Shown: one piece after another, positions 1 to 7,763 of the stretch | Layout: each line of letters begins with the position of its first letter | Numbering within the stretch: the first letter of the stretch is position 1 | DNA from: Streptococcus sp. 121 | GTDB lineage: Bacteria; Bacillota; Bacilli; Lactobacillales; Streptococcaceae | DNA length: 56,239 nt | NCBI RefSeq assembly: GCF_016458205.1 | Contig: NZ_JAEMED010000010.1 | Span: 1 to 56,239 of the forward strand | Direction: 5' to 3' | Made by a program: the position numbers and the translations under genes | The notes under the pieces: generated by a model | The model's input: only the letters and a program-made list of their open reading frames with translations | Databases searched by the model: none | Told to the model about the DNA's origin: nothing

Positions 1-34
1 ACTGATCGTACCGGTTCGATTCCGGTCCTCGGCA
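1..34 (+). tRNA. 3' part of a class II tRNA, probably tRNA-Leu (cut by window edge)
   Basis: The T-arm (ACCGG-TTCGATT-CCGGT) and a 3' acceptor strand CCTCGGC plus discriminator A are visible. No CCA is encoded. The bases before the T-arm look like the end of a long variable arm, and a GCCGAGG acceptor fits a tRNA-Leu. The anticodon lies outside the window, so the identity is an inference. Confidence 0.6.
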
Positions 35-39
35 AATGA

Positions 40-113
40 GCACCCTTAGCTCAACTGGATAGAGTACCTGACTACGAATCAGGCGGTTAGAGGTTCGACT
101 CCTCTAGGGTGCA
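40..113 (+). tRNA. tRNA-Arg (anticodon ACG)
   Basis: A full 74-nt cloverleaf is present: acceptor GCACCCT pairs with AGGGTGC, followed by the D-arm, a CCTGA/TCAGG anticodon stem with loop CTACGAA (anticodon ACG at 74-76), and a T-arm with TTCGACT. The 3' CCA is not encoded. It sits 5 nt after the preceding tRNA, as in a tRNA cluster. Confidence 0.95.
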
Positions 114-127
114 TGTAAACAATAATA

Positions 128-228
128 CGGGAAGTAGCTCGGATTGGTAGAGCTCAAAGCCTAGCTTTGAGGTTGCGGATGAGGATTTGCGAAGCAAATC
201 TACTTAGCAAGTACTCTACAGCTGAGAT
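128..228 (+). pseudogene. Broken tRNA-Pro copy with an inverted D-arm fragment
   Basis: Bases 128-152 copy the first ~25 nt of the intact tRNA-Pro at 248. The sequence then diverges into two perfect small hairpins (153-171 and 184-200). Bases 205-226, read on the minus strand, again resemble the D-arm region of the same tRNA. No anticodon arm or acceptor closure remains, so this is a rearranged remnant and not a functional tRNA. Confidence 0.6.
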
Positions 229-247
229 ACAACCGAATTTATAGTTA

Positions 248-321
248 CGGGAAGTAGCTCAGCTTGGTAGAGTACTTGGTTTGGGACCAAGGTGTCGCAG
301 GTTCGAATCCTGTCTTCCCGA
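248..321 (+). tRNA. tRNA-Pro (anticodon TGG)
   Basis: Acceptor CGGGAAG pairs with CTTCCCG. The anticodon stem TTGG/CCAA encloses loop TTTGGGA (anticodon TGG), and the T-arm contains GTTCGAATC. Length is 74 nt with no encoded CCA. A strong terminator follows directly. Pieces of this gene recur up- and downstream. Confidence 0.95.
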
Positions 322-328
322 CTAGAGC

Positions 329-354
329 AGATGACAGCAATGTCATCTTTTTTT
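329..354 (+). terminator. Terminator of the tRNA cluster
   Basis: Perfect 8-bp stem AGATGACA/TGTCATCT with a 4-nt loop, followed by seven T. A near-identical copy with one loop change lies at 618-643. Confidence 0.9.
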
Positions 355-385
355 GTACGCCAAAACCAGTCCCATAGCGAAGACT

Positions 386-489
386 ATAGTCTTTTAGTTT
401 ACTTTTAGTACAAGGCAGCGAGTCGTAGGCAGTACTAAAGTACGGCAAGACGAGCTAACACAGTATTAAAAGATAAACTAAAAGAGTAT
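386..489. repeat. BOX-like element (about 104 bp) with TA/TATA flanks
   Basis: The ends form an imperfect inverted repeat of about 25 bp (ATAGTCTTTTAGTTTAC against the complement of AACTAAAAGAGTAT). The inner part carries TACGGCAAGACGAGCTAACAC, which resembles the complement of pneumococcal boxA. TATA flanks both ends. The duplicated segment at 660-690 lacks the element and serves as an empty site. Confidence 0.7.
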
Positions 490-504
490 ATCAACAAATT
501 GTTT

Positions 505-870
505 GGGCTAATTGGACCAAGGTGTCGCTCGCTCCTCCACTCAGGAATTGAGTGGAGGAGTGTTTATAGATAAAGCGAAGGTACTTCGCGTCAATATCCT
601 GTCTTCCCGACTAGAGCAGATGACAGTAATGTCATCTTTTTTTGTACGCCAAAACCAGTCTCATAGCGAAGATTATAAACAAATTGTTTGAGACCAATTG
701 GACCAAGGTGTCGCTCGCTCTCTCACTCAGGAATTGAGTGAGAGAGTATTTCGATAAAGCGAAGGTACTTCGCGTCAAAGCACTCAGAAATTGAGTGGAG
801 GAGTGTTTGTAGATAAAGGGCAGGTTCTTCGCGTCAAAGCACTCAGGAATTGAGTGAGAGTGTATTTTGG
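505..870 (+). repeat. Array of tRNA-Pro fragments and paired-hairpin units
   Basis: The tRNA-Pro anticodon/variable segment GGACCAAGGTGTCGC recurs at about 514-528 and 700-714, and its 3' end plus terminator recurs at 597-643. Where the T-arm should be there is a ~60-bp unit with a 12-bp stem around GGAAT (532-560, 718-746) and a 6-bp stem GCGAAG/CTTCGC (575-589 and the equivalent later). Degenerate third and fourth units start near 779 and 838. No open reading frame here looks real, and 870-925 shows nothing I recognise. Confidence 0.7.
618..643 (+). terminator. Duplicated copy of the tRNA-cluster terminator
   Basis: Same AGATGACA/TGTCATCT stem and T-run as at 329-354, offset by 289 bp, preceded by the tRNA-Pro 3' end and followed by the same flanking bases. 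It is part of a tandem duplication and has no obvious gene to terminate. Confidence 0.75.
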
Positions 871-925
871 AATAAGGGGGGAATAGTGTCTTGTTTATAT
901 CTTGTTTTCTTGAAAGGGGTTAGTG

Positions 926-973
926 AAAAACAGCTTAGAATGTGTGTTTTGTCCACGTTTCTAAGCTGTTTTT
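926..973. terminator. Bidirectional terminator after azlD
   Basis: A perfect 15-bp stem (arms 926-940 and 959-973, AAAAACAGCTTAGAA and its complement) has A and T runs at its ends, so it can work on both strands. It lies just past the azlD stop codon on the minus strand. Confidence 0.85.
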
Positions 974-980
974 ATTCTTA

Positions 981-1304
981 CTACAATAATCGTGTGATGA
1001 TCATGAAGGAGAGTGTGCCTGCTGCGAGTGAGATGAGCATGCTTTTTCTCCAGAGGTGAAAGAGGAGTGTGATGGCAAGGCTGATGAGTTCTGGCAGGCC
1101 GTAGGGGCTACTGGTAATGGATACTGTGCGGAGGCTGTAGATGACCATCATACCAAAGATGGCTCCTGGTAGGACTTGTCCTAAATATTGGATGTAGGCT
1201 GGTGTAGGTCGGTTTGGCTTGAAAATCCAGAAGGGAAGAAATCGTGTTAGGACTGTAGCCAGTATACAGATGATGATAGTTAAGAGTTGTTGTGTAAAAG
1301 TCAT
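981..1304 (-). CDS. azlD: AzlD family branched-chain amino acid exporter small subunit
   Basis: A 107-residue, very hydrophobic protein with about four predicted membrane segments and the early RFLPFWIF region typical of AzlD. AzlD pairs with AzlC to export branched-chain amino acids and toxic analogues across the cytoplasmic membrane; this is family knowledge. The start overlaps the azlC stop by 4 nt (ATGA type), so the two are translationally coupled. The pair reads on the minus strand and ends in the strong hairpin at 926-973. Substrate range cannot be told from sequence. Confidence 0.88.
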   Translation of the reverse strand: MTFTQQLLTIIICILATVLTRFLPFWIFKPNRPTPAYIQYLGQVLPGAIFGMMVIYSLRTVSITSSPYGLPELISLAITLLFHLWRKSMLISLAAGTLSFMIITRLL

Positions 1305-2002
1305 AGGGATTTCTCCTGTGTTTGATTGTCTAATTTATGGCGTAAGAGTGTTAGAAGTAGGACTATCAAGGTCATTGATGGTAACAGGAAGTAGTCTGGT
1401 CCAAAGATAAGGAGGCAGAGGAAGGATACCGTTAGCCCAACATAGGATGGGGTGTGGTGTTTTTCCTTTTTCCAATTTTCTAAAAAAATGACAAAAAAGA
1501 GGGCGGTTAGCACAAATTCTAAACCATCTGTTTTAAAGGGAATGATTGTACCTAATAAGCCACCAAGGGTAGCACCGAAAACCCAATAAATGTGGTTGAG
1601 GATGGTGACCCAAAAAAGAAACCAGCCCTGATCGACGTCATCCGGAATTGATGCGGAATAATTGATGGAAAAGGTTTCGTCACACATGCCAAAGATAATG
1701 TAGTATTTCTTCCAATCTAGATCTTTGAAACGTTCTAGCATGGAAATACCATAAAAGAGGTGGCGTATTTGGATGAGGAAGGCCAGAATAAAAGTAGCAA
1801 GTGGAGAAAATGGAGCTAGCAAGAGTGTAACAATGACGAATTCTAAGGATCCACCGTAGACAAGTAAGCCAATTAGCATCGGGTACCAAAAGGAAAAGCC
1901 AGCAGTATTCATATAGATTCCATAGGCTATCCCTAAAAATAAAAATCCTGCAAAGATGGGGATTGTATAGGGGAAGGCGGCTTTCAGAGCTTTTTTCTTC
2001 AT
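1301..2002 (-). CDS. azlC: AzlC family branched-chain amino acid exporter large subunit
   Basis: A 233-residue integral membrane protein with roughly six hydrophobic segments and the AzlC signature near its N-terminus (IPIFAGFLFLGIAYGIY) and around residues 50-85 (GGSLEFVIV, IQIRHLFYG). It is the larger partner of AzlD. An AAGGAG ribosome site lies about 7 nt before the ATG. On the minus strand a TTGTCA and a TAGGCT preceded by TGT lie upstream and may form the promoter. No Lrp-type regulator gene adjoins it here, unlike in Bacillus. Confidence 0.88.
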   Translation of the reverse strand: MKKKALKAAFPYTIPIFAGFLFLGIAYGIYMNTAGFSFWYPMLIGLLVYGGSLEFVIVTLLLAPFSPLATFILAFLIQIRHLFYGISMLERFKDLDWKKYYIIFGMCDETFSINYSASIPDDVDQGWFLFWVTILNHIYWVFGATLGGLLGTIIPFKTDGLEFVLTALFFVIFLENWKKEKHHTPSYVGLTVSFLCLLIFGPDYFLLPSMTLIVLLLTLLRHKLDNQTQEKSL

Positions 2003-2112
2003 GCGAAACTCCTTGTGAACTTCTTTTAGTTACTTTCAGCCTAACATAGGAATCCTAAGTTGACAAGTCCTCTTCTGGTGAAGAGGGGAACGTTTTTTTG
2101 GTAAGATGTTGA

Positions 2113-2213
2113 AGGGCACCTCTAAAAACTAAACTCTTAAAAATTCGAACATTGATTTATCAAAATTTCTACGACATGATTTGATGCAAAACCGGAGTTT
2201 TTCGAGGTGCCCT
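2113..2213. repeat. MITE-like element of about 100 bp
   Basis: The ends form an inverted repeat (AGGGCACCTCTAAAAACT against the complement of AGTTTTTCGAGGTGCCCT, one internal mismatch). The middle has no open frame. It lies in the azlC-metG gap. The ends recall deletion derivatives of IS5-group elements, but that family assignment is only a guess. The rest of this gap holds the two flanking promoters. Confidence 0.55.
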
Positions 2214-2306
2214 GAAAGGTATGAATTGTTTTTCTGCATGGCTTAGAGGTTTGGAGCGAGGGAGTTTTTTCTTGGGAGTAAAATCTTGATTTGAATTTGA
2301 CTTTGT

Positions 2307-2336
2307 TTGCTTGTGGCTTTTGGAGCGTGGTATAAT
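2307..2336 (+). promoter_or_regulatory. Promoter of metG
   Basis: TTGCTT, an 18-bp spacer and a perfect TATAAT (2331-2336), 27 bp before the metG start. The leader is short and carries a TGAGGAG ribosome site, with no T-box. Confidence 0.75.
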
Positions 2337-2363
2337 AAGGGGAGTAATTTTGAGGAGTGAATA

Positions 2364-4349
2364 ATGTCTGATAAAACGTTTTATATTAGTACGCCGATTT
2401 ACTATCCAAGTGGGCGTTTGCATATTGGTTCAGCTTATACAACCATTGCCAGTGATGTTCTGGCACGATACAAGCGGTTGATGGGCTATGATGTCTTCTA
2501 TTTGACTGGTCTGGATGAACATGGTCAGAAGATTCAAGATAAGGCTGCAGAAGCAGGTCTTGATCCTCAAGCCTATGTAGATGGAATGGCGAAGGGCGTT
2601 AAGGAATTATGGTCGCTCTTGGATATTTCTTATGATCGCTTTATCCGTACAACAGATGCTGATCATGAAGCGGTTGTTGCTCAAATTTTTGAGAAACTTT
2701 TGGCACAAGATGATATTTATTTGGGAGAATATTCAGGGTGGTACTCTGTTTCCGATGAAGAGTTCTTTACAGAAACGCAATTGACTGAGGTTTTCCGGGA
2801 TGAGGAAGGGAATGTTACCGGAGGAATTGCCCCTTCAGGTCACGAGGTAGAATGGGTTTCCGAGGAATCTTACTTCCTTCGTTTGAGCAAGTATTCACAG
2901 TGGTTAGCAGACTATTTCAAAGAGCATCCAGAATTTATTAGTCCGGATGGTCGAATGAATGAGATGCTGAAGAACTTTATTGAACCTGGCTTGGAAGATT
3001 TAGCCGTATCTCGGACGAGCTTTACTTGGGGAGTTCCGGTACCATCCAATCCTAAACATGTCATCTATGTTTGGATTGATGCCTTGGCTAACTACATTAC
3101 AGCCTTGGGTTATGGTCAGGATGAAGATGAAAATTTTGTGAAGTTCTGGCCTGCGGATATTCATATGCTTGGGAAGGATATTCTTCGTTTCCATTCTATT
3201 TATTGGCCAATCATTTTGAAAATGCTGGATTTGCCATTGCCAAAACGTCTGATTGCTCATGGCTGGTTTGTCATGCAGGATGGAAAAATGTCCAAATCCA
3301 AGGGGAATGTGGTCTATCCTGAGATGTTGGTTGAGCGTTATGGTTTGGATGCTCTACGTTATTATTTGATGCGGTCGCTGCCTGTGGGTTCGGATGGCAC
3401 CTTTACACCGGAAGATTATCTTGGTCGTATCAACTATGAGCTAGCCAATGACCTCGGTAATTTGTTGAACCGGTCAGTGGCTATGGTTAATAAGTATTTT
3501 GGTGGCCAGGTTCCTGAGTTTAAGTCTGGTGTCACAGCTTTCGATGGGGATTTGGAAGCGAAAGCAGAAGAAACAATCCAAGAGTTTCATAAGCAGATGG
3601 AAGCGGTGAATCTTCCACGTGCTTTGGAGGTTGTTTGGAAATTCATCATGCGGACCAACAAGTACATTGATGAAACCCAGCCTTGGGTCTTGGCTAAAGA
3701 AGAGGGAGACCGTGAGCAGTTGGCAAGCGTTATGAGCCATCTAGTAGCTAGTCTACAAGTGGTTGCCTCCCTTCTCCAACCCTTCATGATGGGAACTAGC
3801 CGTTCTATTCTGACACAGTTGGGCTTGGCTGAGGTTGGCTCTTTAGAAGACCTATCCTTTGGTCAAATTCCGGCTGGTAGCCAGGTTGTTGCCAAGGGAG
3901 AACCAATCTTCCCTCGTTTGGACATGGAAGAAGAAATTGCCTACATCAAAACTCAAATGTCTGGTGGTAAAAAAGAAGAGGAGTGGAATCCTACTAAGGT
4001 TGATCTCTTGCTGAACAAAAAGCCTATTAAGTTTGAGGATTTTGACAAGGTGGAAATTCGGGTCGCTGAGGTGAAGGAAGTTAAGCGGGTTGAGGGTAGT
4101 GATAAATTGTTAGCCTTCCGCTTGGATGCCGGCGATGGTCAGGATCGTCAAATTCTCTCCGGGATTGCCGCTTACTATCCAGATCCTCAAGTTCTGCTTG
4201 GTAAAAAATTGCAGATTGTAGCGAATTTGAAACCTCGTAAAATGATGGGCTTGGTTAGTCAGGGAATGATTCTTTCAGCGGAGTTTGAGGATCGTCTAGC
4301 AGTGATTACGGTAGATGATGCGATTCCAAATGGAAGCATTTTAGGTTAA
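2364..4349 (+). CDS. metG: Methionyl-tRNA synthetase
   Basis: Charges tRNA-Met in the cytoplasm. The 661-residue class I enzyme shows the HIGS motif at about 20-23 and KMSKS at about 308-312. Its C-terminal ~100 residues form an EMAPII/Trbp111-type tRNA-binding domain ([30 protein letters not shown]), which usually mediates dimerisation. The insertion that in some homologues carries zinc cysteines has [10 protein letters not shown] without cysteine here, so this is the zinc-free type. The ATG has a good AGGAG site. It stands alone between a TATAAT promoter and the terminator shared with pepQ. Confidence 0.97.
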   Translation: MSDKTFYISTPIYYPSGRLHIGSAYTTIASDVLARYKRLMGYDVFYLTGLDEHGQKIQDKAAEAGLDPQAYVDGMAKGVKELWSLLDISYDRFIRTTDADHEAVVAQIFEKLLAQDDIYLGEYSGWYSVSDEEFFTETQLTEVFRDEEGNVTGGIAPSGHEVEWVSEESYFLRLSKYSQWLADYFKEHPEFISPDGRMNEMLKNFIEPGLEDLAVSRTSFTWGVPVPSNPKHVIYVWIDALANYITALGYGQDEDENFVKFWPADIHMLGKDILRFHSIYWPIILKMLDLPLPKRLIAHGWFVMQDGKMSKSKGNVVYPEMLVERYGLDALRYYLMRSLPVGSDGTFTPEDYLGRINYELANDLGNLLNRSVAMVNKYFGGQVPEFKSGVTAFDGDLEAKAEETIQEFHKQMEAVNLPRALEVVWKFIMRTNKYIDETQPWVLAKEEGDREQLASVMSHLVASLQVVASLLQPFMMGTSRSILTQLGLAEVGSLEDLSFGQIPAGSQVVAKGEPIFPRLDMEEEIAYIKTQMSGGKKEEEWNPTKVDLLLNKKPIKFEDFDKVEIRVAEVKEVKRVEGSDKLLAFRLDAGDGQDRQILSGIAAYYPDPQVLLGKKLQIVANLKPRKMMGLVSQGMILSAEFEDRLAVITVDDAIPNGSILG

Positions 4350-4351
4350 AA

Positions 4352-4386
4352 AAGAAACAGGTGAGTGGTGCTCACCTGTTTTCTTA
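4352..4386. terminator. Bidirectional terminator between metG and pepQ
   Basis: 10-bp stem AACAGGTGAG/CTCACCTGTT with a 4-nt loop, A-rich on the left and TTTTC on the right. It serves metG (plus) and touches the pepQ stop (minus). Confidence 0.88.
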
Positions 4387-5466
4387 TAGTTTGAATTGGA
4401 GAAGTTCCTTAGGGGTGTGGGTGAAGGTTTCGAAACCTGTCTTTGTAACAACCCCGCAGTCTTCGATGCGGACACCAACCTTATTGGGAAGGTAAATTCC
4501 TGGTTCAATAGAGAAGGTCATTCCCTCTTCTAAGATCAGTTTGTTCCCCTTACTGATAGAAGGGAATTCGTGAAGGCTCCGGCCTATTCCATGTCCAAGC
4601 CGATGTGTGAAGTAGTCTCCGTAACCAGCCTTCGTGATAATGTCTCTAGCTACGGTATCAATTTCACCGGCTGTTACGCCTGGTTTGATTGCTTCTATGG
4701 CAGCTAGTTGGGCCTCAAGGACGATATCATAAATGGTAGCCTGAAGGGTTGTAGGTTGTCCAATGGCAACGGTACGGCTGACGTCACTCGCATAGCCTTG
4801 ATGCCAAGTACCAAGGTCAAAGAGCAGCAGCGATTTGTTTTTTAGGGGGCGATTGGTTGGAACTCCGTGAGGATCGGCTGCATGCTTATCGGCTAGAACC
4901 ATCGTTTCAAAGCTCATGGAAACGTCCTGACTTCGTAGGGGACCTTCAATGGCAGCGATGATGTCCAATTCCGTTTTCCCTTTAGCGATGGCTTCAAATC
5001 CCAGGGTAAGTGCATAATCTGCCATACGTCCAGCAGCTCGAAGTAAGTCGAGTTCCTCAGCTGTTTTAAAGAGGCGGAGTTGCTCCATAGTAGGACTGAT
5101 ATCAACTACTTGTCCAGTCAGGATTTGCATGAGTTCATAGTATTGGCGTAGGCGCAAATGTTGAAACTCTAAACCAATCCGGTAGCGTTCTCGAGATAGG
5201 AAGGTTTGAATCTTTTGCCAAGGATTCTCTGAATCGTGGTAACCGACAACTGTGTAAGAAACATGGGCCTTTGCACGGTCTCGATCCAATTCAGGTGTAA
5301 ACAAGGTTGGACTACCTTCAATTGGAAGAAAGAAGAAGAATTGTCTTTCATGAGGATCCGATTGAAAGCTCGTTAAGTATGCGATCGAGGTTGGATCAGA
5401 GATGATGGCTAGATCAATGCCCTGTTCACGCATGCGAGAACGAAGCAAGTCAACTGTGCTCTTCAT
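4384..5466 (-). CDS. pepQ: Xaa-Pro dipeptidase PepQ
   Basis: A 360-residue M24B metallopeptidase that splits X-Pro dipeptides in the cytoplasm. An N-terminal creatinase-like domain (about 1-125) is followed by the pita-bread catalytic domain. The five metal ligands are all present: Asp in LLFDLGTWHQGYASDVSRT (two), His in HRLGHGIGRSLHE, Glu in SIEPGIYLP and Glu in VRIEDCGVV. A strong AGGAGG precedes the ATG. It is divergent from ccpA, an arrangement conserved in lactic acid bacteria where CcpA controls pepQ through shared cre sites. Confidence 0.95.
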   Translation of the reverse strand: MKSTVDLLRSRMREQGIDLAIISDPTSIAYLTSFQSDPHERQFFFFLPIEGSPTLFTPELDRDRAKAHVSYTVVGYHDSENPWQKIQTFLSRERYRIGLEFQHLRLRQYYELMQILTGQVVDISPTMEQLRLFKTAEELDLLRAAGRMADYALTLGFEAIAKGKTELDIIAAIEGPLRSQDVSMSFETMVLADKHAADPHGVPTNRPLKNKSLLLFDLGTWHQGYASDVSRTVAIGQPTTLQATIYDIVLEAQLAAIEAIKPGVTAGEIDTVARDIITKAGYGDYFTHRLGHGIGRSLHEFPSISKGNKLILEEGMTFSIEPGIYLPNKVGVRIEDCGVVTKTGFETFTHTPKELLQFKL

Positions 5467-5565
5467 ATTTAACCTCCTATATCAATTATCTTATATCTCT
5501 ATTTTGTCAAAAAACTTGAAAAAGTGCAATGGGAAATCGACATTTGTATTTTTTAGAAAAAATAT

Positions 5566-5578
5566 CCAAAACGTTTGA
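5566..5578. promoter_or_regulatory. cre-like site in the pepQ-ccpA gap
   Basis: CCAAAACGTTTGA is a near-palindrome with the central CG of a catabolite-responsive element. It touches the ccpA -35 region, so CcpA bound here could act on both genes. The match to consensus is partial. Confidence 0.45.
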
Positions 5579-5603
5579 AAGTGTTTCCAAAAAATGATAA
5601 ACT
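5575..5603 (+). promoter_or_regulatory. Promoter of ccpA
   Basis: TTGAAA, a 17-bp spacer and TAAACT, with an extended -10 TGA directly before it. Confidence 0.6.
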
Positions 5604-5618
5604 ATAGTTATGTGAAGG

Positions 5619-5635
5619 TGAAAGCGTTATTTTCA
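5619..5635. promoter_or_regulatory. cre-like site downstream of the ccpA promoter
   Basis: TGAAAGCGTTATTTTCA fits the loose cre pattern TGNAARCGNW...NCA. It lies in the ccpA leader between the promoter and the ribosome site, where a bound CcpA would act as a roadblock (autorepression). Confidence 0.6.
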
Positions 5636-5657
5636 AAAAATAAATGGGAGGATGATT

Positions 5658-6668
5658 ATGAATACTGACGATACCGTAACTATTTACGACGTCGCCCGTG
5701 AAGCAGGTGTTTCAATGGCGACCGTTAGCCGGGTAGTAAATGGAAACAAAAATGTAAAAGAAAATACACGTAAGAAAGTCTTGGATGTTATTGACCGCTT
5801 GGATTATCGTCCTAATGCGGTAGCTCGTGGGCTAGCTAGTAAAAAAACTACTACAGTCGGAGTTGTAATTCCCAACATTACTTCTTCCTATTTTGCCAGC
5901 TTGGCTAAGGGAATCGAAGATATTGCAGAAATGTACAAGTATAACATTGTCCTTGCCAGCAGTGATGAGGATGATGACCGTGAGGTGGCAGTGGTGAATA
6001 CCCTCTTCTCTAAACAGGTAGATGGTATTATTTTCATGGGCTACCATCTGACTGAGAAAATTCGTTCAGAATTTTCTCGTTCTCGGACTCCAGTCGTGCT
6101 GGCTGGAACGGTGGACGTGGAGCAGCAATTGCCAAGTGTTAACATTGATTATCGAAAGGCAACCGCTGATGCGGTGGCATATTTGGCGGAGCGAAACGAC
6201 AAGATTGCCTTTGTTACAGGTCCACTGGTAGATGATATCAATGGTAAGATGCGCTTGCCAGGTTACCGAGATGGTTTGAAGGAGACCAAACAAAAGTATA
6301 GCGAAGGACTTATTTTTGAAGCTAAGCATAATTATGAAGAAGGTTATGCCTTGGCAGAACGGGTCATGGCTTCTGGGGCAACGGCTGCCATTGTCTCTGG
6401 TGATGAATTGGCGGTTGGCCTCCTTAATGGTTTGAGTGACAAGGGAATCCGTCTTCCTGAAGATTTCGAGTTGATTACCAGTGATAACTCTCAAATTACT
6501 CTGTTTAGCCGTCCAAATATGACCTCTATTCGTCAACCACTCTATGATATTGGTGCGATTTCTATGCGCATGTTGACCAAAATTATGAATAAGGAAGAAG
6601 TAGAAGAGCGGGAAGTTCAGTTGGCCCATGGCTTGACAGAACGTCAATCGACTCGGACAGGTAAATAA
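5658..6668 (+). CDS. ccpA: Catabolite control protein A
   Basis: LacI/GalR-type global regulator of carbon use, working with HPr-Ser46-P at cre sites. The 336-residue protein has the N-terminal helix-turn-helix (TIYDVAREAGVSMATVSRVV) and hinge helix (RPNAVARGLASKK), then a periplasmic-binding-protein-like core. I take the ATG at 5658: the GGGAGG at 5645-5650 is 7 nt before it, while the in-frame ATG at 5652 is too close. A terminator follows, and the glycosyltransferase genes behind it have their own promoter. Confidence 0.96.
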   Translation: MNTDDTVTIYDVAREAGVSMATVSRVVNGNKNVKENTRKKVLDVIDRLDYRPNAVARGLASKKTTTVGVVIPNITSSYFASLAKGIEDIAEMYKYNIVLASSDEDDDREVAVVNTLFSKQVDGIIFMGYHLTEKIRSEFSRSRTPVVLAGTVDVEQQLPSVNIDYRKATADAVAYLAERNDKIAFVTGPLVDDINGKMRLPGYRDGLKETKQKYSEGLIFEAKHNYEEGYALAERVMASGATAAIVSGDELAVGLLNGLSDKGIRLPEDFELITSDNSQITLFSRPNMTSIRQPLYDIGAISMRMLTKIMNKEEVEEREVQLAHGLTERQSTRTGK

Positions 6669-6677
6669 TACAAGAAT

Positions 6678-6718
6678 CTAAGGGAACCATTGGTGGCAGG
6701 CGCCAAGTTCCCTTTTTC
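6678..6718 (+). terminator. Terminator of ccpA
   Basis: AAGGGAAC/GTTCCCTT stem with inner paired bases (TTGG/CCAA) and a following T-run. Confidence 0.8.
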
Positions 6719-6751
6719 TGTCTCCGACTTTTATTTTGGGTTGCTTTTGTT

Positions 6752-6757
6752 TATAAT
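6752..6757 (+). promoter_or_regulatory. -10 box placed 6 nt before an ATG
   Basis: Perfect TATAAT followed by six bases and then the ATG at 6764. Transcription would start at or beside that A, giving a leaderless mRNA. The -35 region is weak. Confidence 0.55.
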
Positions 6758-6763
6758 ATGAGT

Positions 6764-7762
6764 ATGAAAGTTCTACTGTATTTGGAGGGAAAGACTGTTC
6801 TTGAGAAGTCTGGAATTGGTCGCGCCCTTCAGCATCAAATGCGGGCCCTTGATTTAGCAGGGATTCCCTATACCACAGATCCGTCAACTGGATACGATTT
6901 GGTTCACATTAACACTTATGGCCCTAAGAGTCTACGCCTTTTACACCAAGCTAAGCTGCAAGGGAAAAAGGTCATTGTCCATGGCCACTCGACTCGGGAA
7001 GATTTTGCCAACTCATTTATTGGTTCCAATCTCCTGGCTCCTGCTGTGGGGGCTTATTTGAGGCATATGTATCAGTTAGCAGATTTTGTGATTACGCCAA
7101 CGGAGTACTCCAAGGAACTGATCCGGGGTTACGGAGTGGACACACCAATCGTTGCTATTTCAAATGGGATCGATTTGAGGAAGTATCAACCAGATCCTCA
7201 AAAAGAACAGGTTTTCTATAACCATTTTGGATTGGAGAAGGGGCAGCCGGTTGTGGTCTGTGCGGGTCTCTTTTTTAAACGAAAAGGAATTCTAGACTTT
7301 ATCGAAGTGGCCAAGCAGCTGCCAGACGTTCAATTCATCTGGTTTGGAGGGATTAACAAGTGGATGATCCCTCGTGAAATCCGTCGAGTTGTTTCTGGTG
7401 ACCACCCAGCCAATGTTCAATTCCCAGGTTATTTTAAGGGAGCCATTTTCCAAGGTGCCATGAGTGGAAGTAGTCTATTCTTCTTCCCAAGTTATGAGGA
7501 GACGGAGGGGATTGTCGTTTTAGAAGCCTTGGCTAGTCACCAGCATGTTGTTTTACGTGACATACCTGTTTACAAGGGCTGGATTGATGAGCAGTCTGCA
7601 ACCTTGGGTCAAACCAATGAGGATTTTGTAGTTGGGATTCAAGCGATTTTAGCTGGTCAGGTGGATAAGCGTGACAAAGGTTACCAAGTAGCTGAAAGTC
7701 GTTCCATGGATCAGGTGGCCCAGCAGTTGGTAGAGGTATATCGGCAAGTATTGGAGATGTGA
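6764..7762 (+). CDS. GT4 glycosyltransferase, CpoA-like (second glycolipid sugar transfer)
   Basis: A 332-residue GT4/GT-B glycosyltransferase. The EX7E catalytic pattern lies near the C-terminus (YEETEGIVVLEAL), with a nucleotide-sugar region GLFFKRKGILDFIEVA before it. Size and position, directly before a 441-residue partner, match pneumococcal cpoA, which adds the second sugar to glucosyl-diacylglycerol, and group B streptococcal iagB. That function is inferred from context. I chose ATG 6764 over the in-frame ATG 6758, which abuts the -10 box. Only 1 nt separates its stop from the next start. Confidence 0.8.
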   Translation: MKVLLYLEGKTVLEKSGIGRALQHQMRALDLAGIPYTTDPSTGYDLVHINTYGPKSLRLLHQAKLQGKKVIVHGHSTREDFANSFIGSNLLAPAVGAYLRHMYQLADFVITPTEYSKELIRGYGVDTPIVAISNGIDLRKYQPDPQKEQVFYNHFGLEKGQPVVVCAGLFFKRKGILDFIEVAKQLPDVQFIWFGGINKWMIPREIRRVVSGDHPANVQFPGYFKGAIFQGAMSGSSLFFFPSYEETEGIVVLEALASHQHVVLRDIPVYKGWIDEQSATLGQTNEDFVVGIQAILAGQVDKRDKGYQVAESRSMDQVAQQLVEVYRQVLEM

Positions 7763-7763
7763 G

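Noticed and set aside
505..870. CRISPR array
   Set aside because: Repeats are few, unequal and self-complementary, spacers are not unique, and no cas gene is present; the units derive from a tRNA.
1..980. Prophage or genomic island integrated at tRNA-Pro or tRNA-Arg
   Set aside because: No integrase, att-like direct repeat bracketing foreign genes or phage gene is seen; only tRNA fragments and repeats are present.
850..1059. 69-codon plus-strand open frame after the tRNA array
   Set aside because: It runs through a terminator hairpin and into the antisense of azlD, has no ribosome site and has no protein-like composition.
6066..6647. 193-codon minus-strand open frame inside ccpA
   Set aside because: It is fully antisense to ccpA, which has clear motifs; the length comes from codon bias of the real gene.
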